NCBI GenBank assembly: GCA_949316235.1
Contig: OX438741.1
Coordinates: 20,585,124-20,649,123 of the forward strand
Length of the DNA: 64,000 nucleotides
Reading direction: 5' to 3'
DNA from: Oegoconia quadripuncta
Lineage: Eukaryota > Arthropoda > Insecta > Lepidoptera > Autostichidae
Shown here: positions 35,579 to 49,200 of the stretch, piece by piece
Layout of the letters: each line of letters opens with the position of its first letter
Position numbering within the stretch: position 1 is the first letter of the stretch
Made by a program: the position numbers and the translations under genes
Notes under the pieces: generated by a model
Told to the model about the DNA's origin: nothing
Database searches by the model: none
What the model saw: only the letters and a program-made list of their open reading frames with translations

Positions 35579-35832
35579 TACACCGTGTAACGGTTAAGTG
35601 TAGTCATATTTTAAGGGCTTGTTATACCCATCAATACGAACAACTTTTACTATGGGGGCAACTTCGAAATCGCGAAAAAAAAATGAGCTGTTCCATAGAA
35701 AATTTCAATAACCTCCCGATGCAATGTATTTTTTTTCGCGATTTCGAAGTTGCCCCCATAGTAAAAGTTGTTCGTATTGATGGGTAGAACAAGCCCTTAA
35801 AATATGACTACACTTAACCGTTACACCCTGTA
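35579..35832. mobile_element. Palindromic MITE with about 104-bp inverted arms
   Basis: 254 bp: arms TACACCGTGTAACGGTTAAG... (35579-35683) and its reverse complement (35729-35832) differ at about three positions; loop of about 45 bases. TA lies on both sides (35577-35578, 35833-35834). Tc1/mariner-type target; no coding sequence. A related end (ATACAGGGTGTAATCG) is at 10178. Confidence 0.9.
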
Positions 35833-36384
35833 TAGAGAGACGTAAACACAAAAATAAAACTTTAATCTGCTTTCCTGTGAATTACTAGTATTGTAAGTTA
35901 CGACCCTATATCACCGAAGGTGCGACGTACGTAACACCCGTTGTTTTTCATCGAAGTAGAGAAACCGACTGATTGATCTCTCTGACATCCCAAACACGTA
36001 ACGCGCTATGATGAAATTTGACAAGCGTGGAGGCGAGACTAAAAAGGATTTTGTAAAATATGCACGGGAACAGGAAAAGTTGTAGGTTACTACCTACAAC
36101 TATTATAAACATAACTGCAATGCTCTGTAAGTATATAATTTGTCATCAAAAGGAAACAAAGGGGTTTTCTACGTCACATTTTCCAGTGTAGTCATCAGCT
36201 CAATTAGCATAATTCCCCCTTACGTGTATAGATAGATATCAAAAGAACCATGACCTTTGGACAGACTTTGCGTGAAATTATTTAGGTGTAAGTACTTAAA
36301 AAGTTTAGTAAAAGTTTCCTACAAATAAGAGAGGTCTGTTCATTCTGGTAGGTAAATAAAATTATTTACAAGTACTCACCCACA

Positions 36385-36615
36385 CTAATATATAAATGCG
36401 AAAGTTTGGATGTTTGTTTGTTGCTCAATCACGGCGTAACGGATGAATGGATTTGGATGAAATTTTTTATAAGAGTATAGGTAGAATATACCCTGGATTA
36501 AGACATAGGATATTTTTTAGTGAGTGTTTAAGTTTAAGTGAGTAGTTCCCGCGGGATAAACAAATTCCCGCGATAAAGGTATTCCACGCGGGCGAAGCCG
36601 CGGGCGGAAAGCTAA
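36385..36615 (+). repeat. Common lepidopteran dispersed repeat (AATGCGAAAGTTTGGATGTT family)
   Basis: ATATAAATGCGAAAGTTTGG...GGATTTGGATGAAATTTTTT...CACGCGGGCGAAGCCGCGGG-type order. An inverted relative is at 2842-3050 (GTAGCCCGCGACTTCGTTCG...CTTTCGCATTCATAATATTA), with fragments at 23020-23090 and 37440-37510. Confidence 0.6.
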
Positions 36616-36697
36616 TAATAGCACAACGAATGGAAAATTTCGATAATCCGCGACACAACGATAGTACAAAGTTATATTGTACTAATTCTTTATTGAT

Positions 36698-36947
36698 GAC
36701 GACCGATTGGTGTAGTGGATAGTGACCCTATCAGCGAAACCAACGGTTGCGGGTTCGAATCCCGCAAGGGGTAAATGTTTGTGTGATGAATACGAACATT
36801 TATTCCCGAGTCTTGGATGTTTATATAAATATTTATGTATGTTTATCCGTTATCTAGTATCCATAGTACAAGCTTTGCTTAGTTTGGGACTAGATGATTG
36901 GTGTAAGTGTCCGAAATATTTATTTATTTATTTTTTATTTATTTATT
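36698..36947 (+). repeat. SINE-A copy, well preserved
   Basis: GACGACCGATTGGTGTAGTGG head, B box GGTTCGAATCC, body, and (ATTT)n tail. Its tail abuts a minus-strand LINE 3' end at about 36948-37035. Confidence 0.8.
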
Positions 36948-37139
36948 GCACCAAACATTACAAATATAGCGGAGTACAGACGTTAGGTCAGATACAAAGG
37001 TGGAGTTATCTCTTAAAGGGACGACTTACGACATACTATAGCATACAGATAAGTAAAAGCTAAATATCTTCGAAACGGCTTCACCGATTTCCATCAAACA
37101 TGGCGAAGAACAATACTCAAATCAAAAAAGTTTTCGTAA

Positions 37140-37425
37140 GTTATAAAAATAACATTTGAAAATGTCATGACATACAATTTATTATTATTTTTTAAGATTT
37201 TAAGATTTATTAAGATAAATTGTATGTCATGACGTTTATGTTTGATGGAACGAGCAAGAAACTCAGGGGTTGCTCTTTTTAAATAAGTATTTATACAATT
37301 TATGATTCGACAAAGAAAGAAAATAATAGACTTGATATCGTCGAGCGGTTCATGTCCGTACATGATTATCATCTAAGATTTTATAATAGCCTTTGGGCAC
37401 ATAATTTCCGTTTAATGGTGGTTTT
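37140..37425 (-). mobile_element. LINE 3' end, same family as 25090-25498
   Basis: Minus-strand copy: ACTCAGGGGTTGCTCTTTTT at about 37261-37280 and the coding end beyond 37330. A 40-bp inverted repeat of CATGACATACAATTTAT lies at its 3' end. Confidence 0.65.
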
Positions 37426-39799
37426 AAATTTATTTAAAGGCAAATTGCATCTCGCACATACCAGATTTCAAAAATAAATGACCCGAATTACTCCAGCCGT
37501 TTTGCACTAAAATACCACAGACAGACACTATTGTCTATTCTCATCACGACATGAGATCGCTGCACACAGGCGACGAAATCGTAGCGTGCTCGCTTGCAAA
37601 TCGTCAGTATGATAACACCCTTACTCTGTACTGGCACAGTATAACCAGGGGAAAATATGATTATACTGTGTTACCGGTTTCTTTTAATTTTAGAGCTAAA
37701 ATAAAACTTTCCATTTCATCAATCGAGTCGTAAAAATAGCTAATAATTAATTAAACATTTTGTGTGACGTAGGTTTTGGAGGCCATAGCTGAGATTGAAT
37801 CAAACCGCGGGATTCCCTATATTCAGGGCCAAACTTTAGCTAGTTACACTGACATATTGTGGCGAATAGGCTCAGCGTATGGAGAGCGTTAGAAACGCTA
37901 ACCCATAAAACGCGTTAATTTTTTTTTACTAATTTTCAGATAAAATACAGGGTGGCCAAATATCAGTTGAGATATGACAATACAGAATGGTCAAGACGTT
38001 TTCAACTTCAAGTGAAGAATATTTTAAATAACAAATATTATCTTTGCGTAAGTAAATACTTTGTGAGTTTTACACAGCTTGTGGATTAAGATAGATAACC
38101 AACCACGACGTTTCAGTTTGACAAGTACGATAAATCTGAGATTGTCTATACTAAAAATAGTTAATAGTCCTGATTGAATATTTAGTGAGGCAAGCCAGGC
38201 TTTTGGGCTTATATGAATGTACCGCCACTATCTTTAGGCGGTGGAAAACAAATATAAATAGATAAATAAATATGTCGGACACCTACACAAATCTTCTAGT
38301 CCCAAACTAAGCAAAGCTTGTGCTTAGATTTAAATATCGATATAAACATCCATGACTCGGGAATAAATGTATATTTAAATTATAAATGCATGTTTTTTCC
38401 ATTAAATTCATTCTTACATCACATATCTATTAAATTAATTAAATAACCTTCATCACATGACAGACCTTCTACATCCGCAGCTGGATACTCTCAAGAGAAA
38501 GTACAGTAATTTTTTTTTCTCGGTTCGCTTAATGTTTAAACATTACATTTTACTTAAGTAAAATGATATAGTTATCATAAAATAAAGTCATGACTTTTAT
38601 ACCAAATTGGAGTGGTCAATGGTATCCCAAACATAAGCGTTTGGGTGTTCCAAAAATTAAAAGTATAATGTTAACCACGTGACTCTCGAGCCCATCGTCG
38701 TTAAAATGCAAGTCTATACCTAGATAGCTTTCGGTGGAAAGTTCCTTAGTCGCCTTTTACGACACCTAGGGAAAGAGATTTTTTAGTATTCCTTTACGTG
38801 CCAGACCACAATACTAATTTCGGATGTTTTAACGCTGTATATGCGCAAAAGTATACCTAATTTACATCCTTGGTGTTTCACAATTAGAACATTATTACGG
38901 TGGGATAGCTTTTATTTTACGCTTTTATGGCCCAAGCTGTACGACTACACGGTCCACGAAATGGAACGCATCTTGAATCTCATGTCAGGTACCACAGAGA
39001 ATACAATTACAGCTTACAAGTAATTAGCATTCAAGAGGCATACGAATACCACAGTACAAAATATGTGCAGTAAGTGCAATAACAAAACAATACAACTCAG
39101 CACAATAGATATAAGGAAAAATATACGTTTTCTAATATCTTTATAAAAATAGTACAAAGAGGGTCTTACCACTAAAGCGATTTCTTCTATGCAAGCTTGG
39201 GTTATAGAAGTAACATCTTTAAAAACCGCCAGGTTGTCTGAAATCTACAATTTTTTTTTATTAATTAACACTTTCCGGGACACATCACGCCTCTAGACGT
39301 AATAACAATAAAACTTATATTGGTATCTGGTGATGTGTCCTGGAACGTGTTAGAAACCAGTAACTTAAATCCATCCTATACATTTACCGCTTCGTCCACA
39401 CGAGACATTTGCAATAACGTTCACACATTTGCAACGTGATCGTCACTTTTTAACATTTTTTTAGAATATTTGCCTCTATATTTTTTGGCTTGGTAATTGG
39501 ATGTAGCAAATAATGCACGATTGCATTGTTGAGCTTTATCCGGATTTAAGAACGATTCGTGTTATCGCAACTTAACGAAAAACATACATAACTTCATGAT
39601 GTATGTTCCAAATGTGGCCAGAGATGTCCCAAGCATTAGCGTTTGGGTGTTACAAATAACATAATCCATGGTTCGCTTTTCGAAATATACAGAAATGCAC
39701 ACGAGACATTGATCGCCGTTAAAATTTGCAAATCTGTAGCCGTCTTATACACCCACGGGAAGAGACGGGTGGCTTCTATTCTTTTTACGTGCCGAAATA

Positions 39800-39985
39800 A
39801 CAACAAAATGACAAAATTCTTTTCCCACATAGGTGATTTCCCTTTCTACTGTGCTGTCAGTCATACTGACTGACAAAAATGCAATAAGCAATATCATTAT
39901 TTCCAATAAATTTAAATTGGCATTAATTATATGATATCACGTAACGTTGAAATAAATGCTTGAAGTTTGAAGTCTACACAGCGAG
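39800..39985 (-). pseudogene. Signal-peptide-like ORF family, copy 2
   Basis: The minus strand reads NANLNLLEIMILLIAFLSVS followed by MTDSTVEREITYVGKEF. It aligns with copy 1 (shared CTTATTGCATTT, AAAGGGAAA and TGTGGGAAAA) and has the same TTTATTTCAAC upstream block. There is no ATG at the aligned start. It lies 290 bases upstream of gene C exon 1, in the opposite direction. Confidence 0.3.
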
Positions 39986-40170
39986 AACGCCACACAGTTC
40001 GTCCGCCATGACGCAACCTCGACGAAGTTAAAGTCAATCACTACGATTAGCTCGCATGTGTAAACGCGACATTTCAAGTTGTGCTACTACTTATTGGTTG
40101 CTTACCACTTATGTAGTACTAATGTAAATATCTACAGAGCTAAACTTGTAGAGCAACTGGCATTTCGCGG

Positions 40171-40176
40171 TCAGTT
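40171..40176 (+). promoter_or_regulatory. Candidate initiator (TCAGTT) of gene C
   Basis: A consensus arthropod initiator TCAGTT lies 102 bases before the ATG at 40275. No TATA box is seen about 30 bases upstream, so this would be a TATA-less promoter. Motif match only. Confidence 0.3.
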
Positions 40177-40274
40177 CCCGGAGCGAGAACTCGTGTTTTT
40201 TTCAATAAGAGTAAATTGTGAAAAACGGAAATTGTAAAAACAAGTTGTGTTGTCGTAGCTCAAACAAAAGAACA

Positions 40275-43200
40275 ATGTTCATCTGTGTCTACTTCTTTTT
40301 GGTAAGTTATTCTACTTTTAGCACACAGTTACACGATATTTATAGAATAGGTAAATAGTCTTACAAAATAAGGTAAATTTGTACTATATATACGTAATAG
40401 CAAATGGGTTGATAATTTACATGCGTAAACAAATTACTTCATCATGAACAACCTTACACGTTCCCACTGTTGGGGCAAGACGTCCTCTCACTGGGGAGTG
40501 TATGGGTCGTAATGTAACGCGGGCCCTGTGCGGTGGATTTTTGTCAGATGTGGCCAGGGATGGGTCAGTGGCCACTAGATCGTCAGTGTTTAAGCCACCG
40601 ACTTGTGATAGCGAGTGCCTTCAATTGTAACAAAAGGGACCTTTTAACGTGCCCTCCAAAGCACGTAAACTTCTATTTTGGTAATTCCTTACATGGAACG
40701 CAAAACTAATAGTTTTCGAGTTCACGAGTTCTTCTCAAGTTACTTAATTATCTACTAATAATAAGTTAAAAATAACATAAATTAATTTACACCTTCAAAT
40801 TATACAAATAATTAGCACGATATGACACCATATACCTGTGTTCGTCGTCGCATAAAAACTAAAAAACCTCTTTGTTTTGGGTTGACATTTTTGAAAACAA
40901 GTAGGTAACTTCAGAACTAGTTTTCCGCTCGCGACATAAATAGTAATTGAAAACGTAACAAAAATAACCATTGCTTAAAAATTTTGAAAAGCCCCTTAAG
41001 ATTATGACATCGTCCAAATACACTAAACAACTGTATTAAACGAAATATCCTCGAAACTACTTAATCGATTTTAATCATATACTGCATGTAAGGGACCACC
41101 CGACATTCCCTTTATTGAAATATAAATCCGAAATTCAAAATAAAATATCTTATTTACTTCGGTCGTAAATAAATCGAAGAAAATTACTCTTAACGCACAC
41201 TATACAAATTTACACGGCTATTGACTGATTGGTAGGACAGTCGACGGCATAATTCATTCCTTTTTTTTTATCCACAACGGGTTAGCACTTTACCTCAATC
41301 ACACCTGATATTAAGTGAAGACGAGGCCGAAGGTGGTAGCGTACTGACCCGGAAATCCCATCTTATTTGGTGGACTGGCTATCTTATCTCTGACAACCGG
41401 AACACAACAATGCTATTAACATTGCTGTTTGGCGGCAGATTTAGATAAGATATATGGTATGTATATATAATATGCCCTACCACCAACCAAACCGAGTACT
41501 AAATGTACCCCGCTGGGGATCGAACCCGCGACCTCCGAAAAGTAAACCCAATGTTGTTTACATTGAGCCACTGAGGCGGTCTTTAACTTAATGCATCGTT
41601 GCCAGTTTATGAATTACATTTAAGAAGAAGCTTTCACTAGAATACTTAATTAAATTAATTTGAAATAATTACTTATTTTTTATTTTTTCTGTTAACATAA
41701 AAAATCGACTAAAGTTATTGCATCGAGGTACCTTTTTTTTTCGTACCGCTCGCCTGGGTGAAAGCGAGACGGCTATGTGGGACTACCCTCCCTATTCGGG
41801 AGGGATACCCACTAAAACCCCGCGGCGACCTTCTTCCTCCGAGGTACCTAACTACCTGTTTCAAGGAATGTCGACTTGTCCCTTACAGGCAGTATAAACT
41901 GCCTCGTCGTTTAGCCTTTAATATAAAAAAAAATTGCACTAAAATCGTACCACGTTTTACTGAGATACATCCGGACAAAGACTAGACACACGCAACTTCA
42001 AACTTCAGGTATTTATTTCAACATAATACATACATGATGTGAATGTCAATTTAAACCTCTCTGTCAGTCAGTATGTTCTAGCTTTTACCGCTTCAGGAAA
42101 TCATCAGTCGGAAAAGAAGCTGTTAAACATATGATACGCATTTTTTGTCGGGGGTTAATGAACACCAACAGATCAACTTAGGCTCTTGAGATTGAGATCG
42201 CGTCTCAGTCTCAATACAATTTTTTTGATTCTGTTTTAATAACAGCAATGCAACAATGATTACGGTCTTCTCAATTTTGAGAACGGTTTACTAATACCAG
42301 TGTTATTACTCTATGCTAATACGGTACCAAAACTTCTTATCGACGTAAATCATATCGACGACCGACTAGTAGCCTTGCCTTCGAAGCCAACTGTTACGGG
42401 TGCATATGGGGTATAACTAGAAATTTATATAACTATAAATATAAAAATTCCATAGAATGTTAGTTTACAATACGTACGTAACATATGTATGTATACATGT
42501 ATATCTATATTATACATAAATGTGTATATATGTATAATATATATATTAGGTCTTTACCTAAGAAATTGCCGTTTTGTATGAAAAAATTTAAACGAATTTT
42601 TTCATGTATTTTTTATTTGTATTAATCGAAGTAATCACCCATGCAATCAATGCATCTTTGCCAACGCAGTGGCAGTTTATTGGTGCCCTTATTAAAGAAA
42701 ACAGCTGGAGGGAGGCAACAAATTCTTCAAAGGCATTTTGTACTGCCTCTCGGGTATTGAATTTTTTTCATGCCAAGAAGTTATCCAAATTCTGGAAAAA
42801 GTAGTAGTCTGTAGGCGCAAGGTCTGGTGAGTAGAGCGGATGATGGAGAGCTTCCAACCCCAGTTCTTGCAACTTGGAGACCGTCTGCTGTGCAGTATGA
42901 TCTCGCGCGTTGTCGTGCAGGAGCAGCGGAGAGGAACGATTGACCAATGCTGGTTGGAGATGTGCCAGCTTCTCCATCATTGTGTTCAGTTCTTCACAGT
43001 ACACATCTGCAGTAATGCTCATCCCGTTTGGTAAGAAGCTGTGATGAATCACACCGGCGCTAGACCACCAAACAGTGACCATCACTGGGGTAAGTTTTCG
43101 TTTAGGGCATTGTTTAGGTGCTGAACCAGGATCCAACCAACTTGCTGACCGCTTGCGGTTATCAAACAGAATCCATTTTTCATCGCAGGTAACAATGCGG

Positions 43201-46200
43201 TTCAAAATTCCTTCATTTGTGTGTCTGTTGAGCAGTGCAAGGCACGTCTCGACGCGTACTTCGCGCTGGCGATCATTGAGTTCGTGGGGCACCCATTTGT
43301 CAAGCTTTTTTACCTTGCCAATTTGACGCAAATGGACCAAGATTGTTTTGACGCTAACGTCGAAAGCTGCCGCTAATTCAGCCGTAGATTGTTTATCATC
43401 AGCTTCCACAATCGCCTTTAATTCGTCATTGTCGACCAAAGTCTTCGGACGACCGCGAGGCTCATAGATGGTGCGTTGGTTTGTAGTATTAGCTCCGTAA
43501 ACGTCGTTGATGTTGCGTGCCGCTTGTGCCGCGTTGCTGCCAGGACGGTACTCATATTCCATAATTACTCGAATTTTTAACGTATCCATGATGACGAAAA
43601 AGATTGAAATGCGATGAAAATGTAACACTAATCAATAAACAAATGACTACTTTTGGAAAAAGAATTCCATGTTTTTAAAATAAAATTAATTTGAAATTAC
43701 AATTATTAGCCAAACAAAAATTATTTTGATTTGAAATGGCCAGTACTGCAGAACGGCAATTTCATGGGTAAAGACCTATTATATGAAATATGTTTTTGTA
43801 TGCATGTTGTATGTAGGTAATTGTTGATAAGAAAAATATCCATTTATGTTGATTTTGTTGATTTGTGTCGCACCTGTAGATAGGTACACGTGCGATTTTC
43901 TATGGTGCTGATTTTCAGCTATTACCCGAGGAGAATAGGTATGATTGTCCTCGGATAATCGAAAACAACAAAGAATGCACATTTCAACTAAAATCCTTTT
44001 GTCCACACGTTACATATGAATTAAATTACGTAAAAAAACTTACATTACCTGAGTAAATGCACAATTCACTTTAAATATCCCAATAATATTACGCACTGTC
44101 GAACACTGACGTAAATTTCTTCTTCTTCTTATTTTTGAGGATGGCAACCAGTCAACCTCATTGTCGAGGGACATTACTGCCAGTTTCGAGTGAAAATTTT
44201 TATTTATCTTATTTCTTCAGTTTATAGGTCAGTCTCAATCAAAACAAGTAATTCGTCGTATACAGAGTCTAGTCACGGTCAAGTCATTCTTCAGTAAAGT
44301 GGCAGAATGCTTTACAAAAGATTTTGGCGGCTTCTTGTGGGAACCCGAAAGCTCCGTTACGCACTTTAATTTACACTTCCCTTCACCTGTACACCAACAC
44401 TAACGTTTGCTGCACAATATTCTGCCATTATTAAGCTTCAAAAGTTAGAATGCACAAATTTTAAGACTTATAAAGAAAAATGCTACTTCACTCGCCGAGT
44501 TCCCGCCAAAAAGCCTGACGTAAATTTATAGGTTATTGCTGTCAACCTTCTTTTTTTTTTGTGTGGGTTTAAAGTGCGTTTCAACTGGCTGCATATATTT
44601 TAAAAGAAGGGTACACTAACGTAGATTTGGTAGGAATTTTCTACCATAGGAATTAACCACTAGTGTAAGCGAGATAAATAGATTTGTGAGCACACTCAGC
44701 GGATCGAGACCCCGGGTAGTGTACTACCCATTGGCGCTTTACGGATTTGCGCGCGCTGAGTAGTATACTACCCATTAGCACTTTACCGGTAGCTGATAAT
44801 CAGTGTTTTGTTCTTTGAACAATCTCATACACTGAGCTGCGACCAATTTGTCCTGCTGCAGCACTCATATGCTTTAGTTATAAGTTAATAATAGACATGT
44901 TCTGTATAGTTATACTTACATTATAAGTTTTATAAAAATTATTGCAAAACTTAATGTATGTGTGTGACTGGAGTAACAAATAAACGCTTTATCTATCTAT
45001 CTATCTAATATAACAACCATTATTACGACGACCTGTTTGGTGTAGTGGTTAGAAACTCTGCTACTATACCAACTGGTCGCGGGTTCGAATCCCGCTAGGG
45101 GCATATGTTTGTATGATGAATACAGACATGTGTTCCCGAGTTATGGATGTTTTTCATTTATACATGTATTTATTTACAAAAAAAAATGTATTTGTGTAGT
45201 TTATCAACCATCTGGTTTCCATAACACAAGCCTAGATGCTTACTGTGGACCTAGATGGCGCTGTGTGTTTGTGCAAAGACATTTATTATTTATTATTATT
45301 ATTATTATCCCAAATTGGATGGTCAAATATCCCAATCATTAGTGTTTGAATGTTACAAACGTTAAAAATTTTATACAGAAATACACACGTGACAATGACA
45401 AGGTACGTGAGCCCATCGCGGTCAATCTATATATTTTGTTTGATGGAGCGTCCCTTAGTCGCATTTTACGACACCCACGGGAAAAGACAAGTTGGTTGTT
45501 GTAAACCACACGGAACAACAAATTAATTAATTGAACAATTAATAAGTAATGATTATTTGATGTGTGATGTAATGAAATACTCATTAACTAATGAAACCAC
45601 ATTTTCTTTCTGAACTGGAGTAGTCACTATTACAATACAATACAATACAAATACACTTTATTGTACAAAAGGAGAACATACTCGTATTAGATTATAATAA
45701 AGGAATAAATATATAATATAATAATAGAGAGTCGGTGGCTCAGCGGTTAAAACGCGGTCTCCCAATTTGGGAGGTCCCGGTTCGATTCCCAGGCAGGCCA
45801 TGTACCAAAGAGTTTTAAATTTAATTTAATTACTTACGTTTTCGAGTGCAGGTCAGAGCAATATTTTTGATAATATGCAGTATTTAAAAAGAAATCTTGA
45901 TGTATCCAATGAGGGCGCCAGTGCACGGAAACCCTCTTAAGGATTCAGTGAAGGTATAGAATTCAAATTCGAGTGTCAGTGTCTCGAAATCCTACAACGT
46001 TAGGATCTTGAGGAGCAGAGTGAATTGGCATCATACTGCTTCATCTTCGACCACATCGTCACCATCCAACACGTTAGATTGTGGATCCTATCAATAATAA
46101 AAAGATGTGTTATTAGGATTCCAACAACTTCGCGGTTGTACTAAGATCCTAATTTATTGATCCCGACCACAATCGCCCGACCCATTGAACATGTGATTGT

Positions 46201-49200
46201 ATGTATTCGTTGATTCTTTTTAATATTAATACTTTTAGTAGCAGAATTGTTATAAAAAGACTTTTCTATTGCCTTGTAGCCTATACCGAAAGGGTAACTT
46301 ACTAAAAAAAAAATTTATTTGTATTCAATTTTTTAAAGATCTATCGTCTCGTTTATCTCTCTCTGGTCTCTGGTGACAAAAGAGCTGGCAGCTACCTCAG
46401 AAAGCGTATTAAGCATTGATATGCAACGAGGTAACGCTGCCAGTATTTTGGGCATCCTCCCCACGGTACATATATCGAACACATTTTCTACCTAGGCCTC
46501 TGGTGTCAAAAGAGCTGGCAGCTACCCCGGGAAGCGTATTAAGCATCGCTATACAACGAGGTAACTCTACCAGTATTTTGGGCATCCTCCCCACGGTACA
46601 TATATAACGGTACATATCTCGAACACATTTTCTGCCTAGGTCTCTGGTGACAAAAGAACTGGCAGCTACCTCGGGAAGCGTATTAAGCATTGCTATACAA
46701 CGAGCTAATCTGCCCGTATTTTGGGCATCCTCCCCACCACGGTAGGTACATACTCGTATATAACGGTACATATCTCGAACACATTTTCTACCTAATCATG
46801 GAAAAGCCGTCTATTTTCGTGCTTTAGTATTCCCTTTTAATTTCTTATTCTTTACTTTCTTCGTAAATAGCTTCTTTTATGTGCATGTATCTTTATTTTA
46901 AATAGTAATTTAACTGTCATTATTTGATAGTTGGATTAATTGGATTAACATAATGAAAACATATAACGGTGTACATGTGTATGTATGTAGAGGGATCATC
47001 ACATCGTTATGCAAAAGTGAGTAGGTACATGTAAAACATGACAGATACCTATGCACATTTAAATATGCAAACAGGCTCTTCTACGACCAAGTACTTAGGT
47101 AGATCGAGCCATTACTCCATATAAGTAGATAAACAAACAATAAACTACTCTCATTACAGGTTTTTGTTATTTCAAGGTTATTTAAACCTGGATTATGTCC
47201 CAACGAAGTACCTAGCTAAAGTACCTAGTCAAGTAAGATCCTTACTTCATCCTGTGCGAAGTGCGAGTTTTGCCTCGTTTTTAACTTTACCGTCGCGTTC
47301 ACGTTTACGCAAAAAGTATCTATGAAAAAAATCGTTTTGCAAACTATCTGCTAGAGGCGCTGCATATTTCTTCATACAAATCGTCACGTAAACGTGAACG
47401 CGGTAGTAAAGTTAAGTCGAAACAAAACTCACACTTCGCCCTCTGACCTTCATTCGTCCTACCTAATACATACATAACGTCAAATGTGGTGATCAGACAC
47501 ATCCCAAACAAATGCGTTTGGGTGTTCCCAACATTAAAAGTTTCATGCTTGGGACAATATCCTAGGTGTCCTAAGAGGTTGGTGGTAGGGCATTTTAAAT
47601 GTCCGCCTGGCTAGCTACCACCATCTTATCTAAATCTGCCGCTAAGCAGCAATGTTAATAGCATTGTTGTGTTCCGGTTGTCAGAGATAAGATAGCCAGT
47701 CCCACAAATGTGTTGGGGTTTCCGAGTCAGTACGCTTCCACCTTCGACCTCATCTTCACTTAACATCAGGTGTCATTGAGGTCAAGAACCAACCCGTTGT
47801 GCATAAAAAAATAATTGCTATTGCTATCGCTTTGAGTTAGGCGGTACCCCCAGGTCGCAAACTACTAGCAAGGTAGCTCGCTTTCGTATTGTCATTAATT
47901 ATTGATCATTTTTTCCATACCCATTTGCAGATGTCAGTATGAAAAATACTCGCATCCGCAACGTCCCTAATAGTACGTAGTAGGTACATAGAAAGCTGTG
48001 TTCAACTGTACAGCCAATCCCACATACGACTCGTATTGAAAAGCAAACTTGTACGACATAAGTAAAGAAAGTTGTATGTCTTGAGAGCAGTGCTTCGAAA
48101 CCGGTGGTGATCTGTGAACCACATGTAGGTATTTATGACCTAAGGTTATGGTGCGGGAAATAACATTTGAACGAATCAGCTGGTGTAAAGAAGATAATTA
48201 TAGATCACCTGTTTGTTTTGGAAAAAGAACGAAAATAACAATATGAGCTGAAAAAACAAAACACCCGACGAAATATTTTTTATGTTAAATATTTTACGAT
48301 AAAATGTATCCTATGACACTTCAGGGATCAAGGCGAATCTAATGAGACCATGCACTTCGAGATCTGACAATTGGAACACAACTATACTACTTTATATCGC
48401 TGTTTTGTACATTATGATGGTGGTTGCTTTGTTCAATTTAACAAGGTTTTGGGTGAAATTTCCAAATTGTGTATTAGATACTTTTAAATTTTTTTTTTTT
48501 TTTTTCATGCACAACGGGTTAGCACTTTACCTCCATCACACCTGATGTTAAGTGAAGATGAGGCCGAAGGTGGTAGCGTACTGACCCCCATCTTATTTGG
48601 GGAACTGGCTATCTTATCTCTGACAACCAGAACACAATAATGCTAGTAACATTGCTGCTTGGCGGCAGATTTATATTTTCTATACCAATAATAATTATGA
48701 GTTTAAAAACTAAAAAAAATCGAGAGCATATCTTGCATTTCGCGGTCGTCATGTTGGAACTGTCACCATAAAATGTGTCCCATGACTGCAGAGATATAGG
48801 CCTTCCCTCTTATAATGAGGGAGTATGGGTCATAGTCCACCATGTTGGCCCAATGCGGGTTGATGACTTCACAGGCCTTAGAATTTTTATTTCTCAGGCA
48901 TGCAAGTTTCCTCACGTTTAAGAGCAGTCGGATAAATGGACATAAGTAATTAAATTTAATTTAATAACTCATTGGTACATGGCCAACCTGGGAATCGAAC
49001 CCGGACCTCACAAATTGGGAGACCGTGTCTTAACCGCTGTGCCACCGACGCACATCACAGGTCAGAACGTAAACAATCATTGAAAGTCATGAAATTATAC
49101 GTTAGGGACGCAGATTTACATAGTATCTCTAGAATGTAAACTAAATTTATAATTTACAGCTAGCCACTGAGGGTCTGCACCTCGCTGTCGGGGGATCGGC

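Noticed and set aside
46409..46771. 120-codon open frame on minus
   Set aside because: Produced by the tandem array; the repeated peptide simply mirrors the DNA units.
46362..46795. CRISPR-like array
   Set aside because: Units are directly adjacent with no unique spacers and are far too long.
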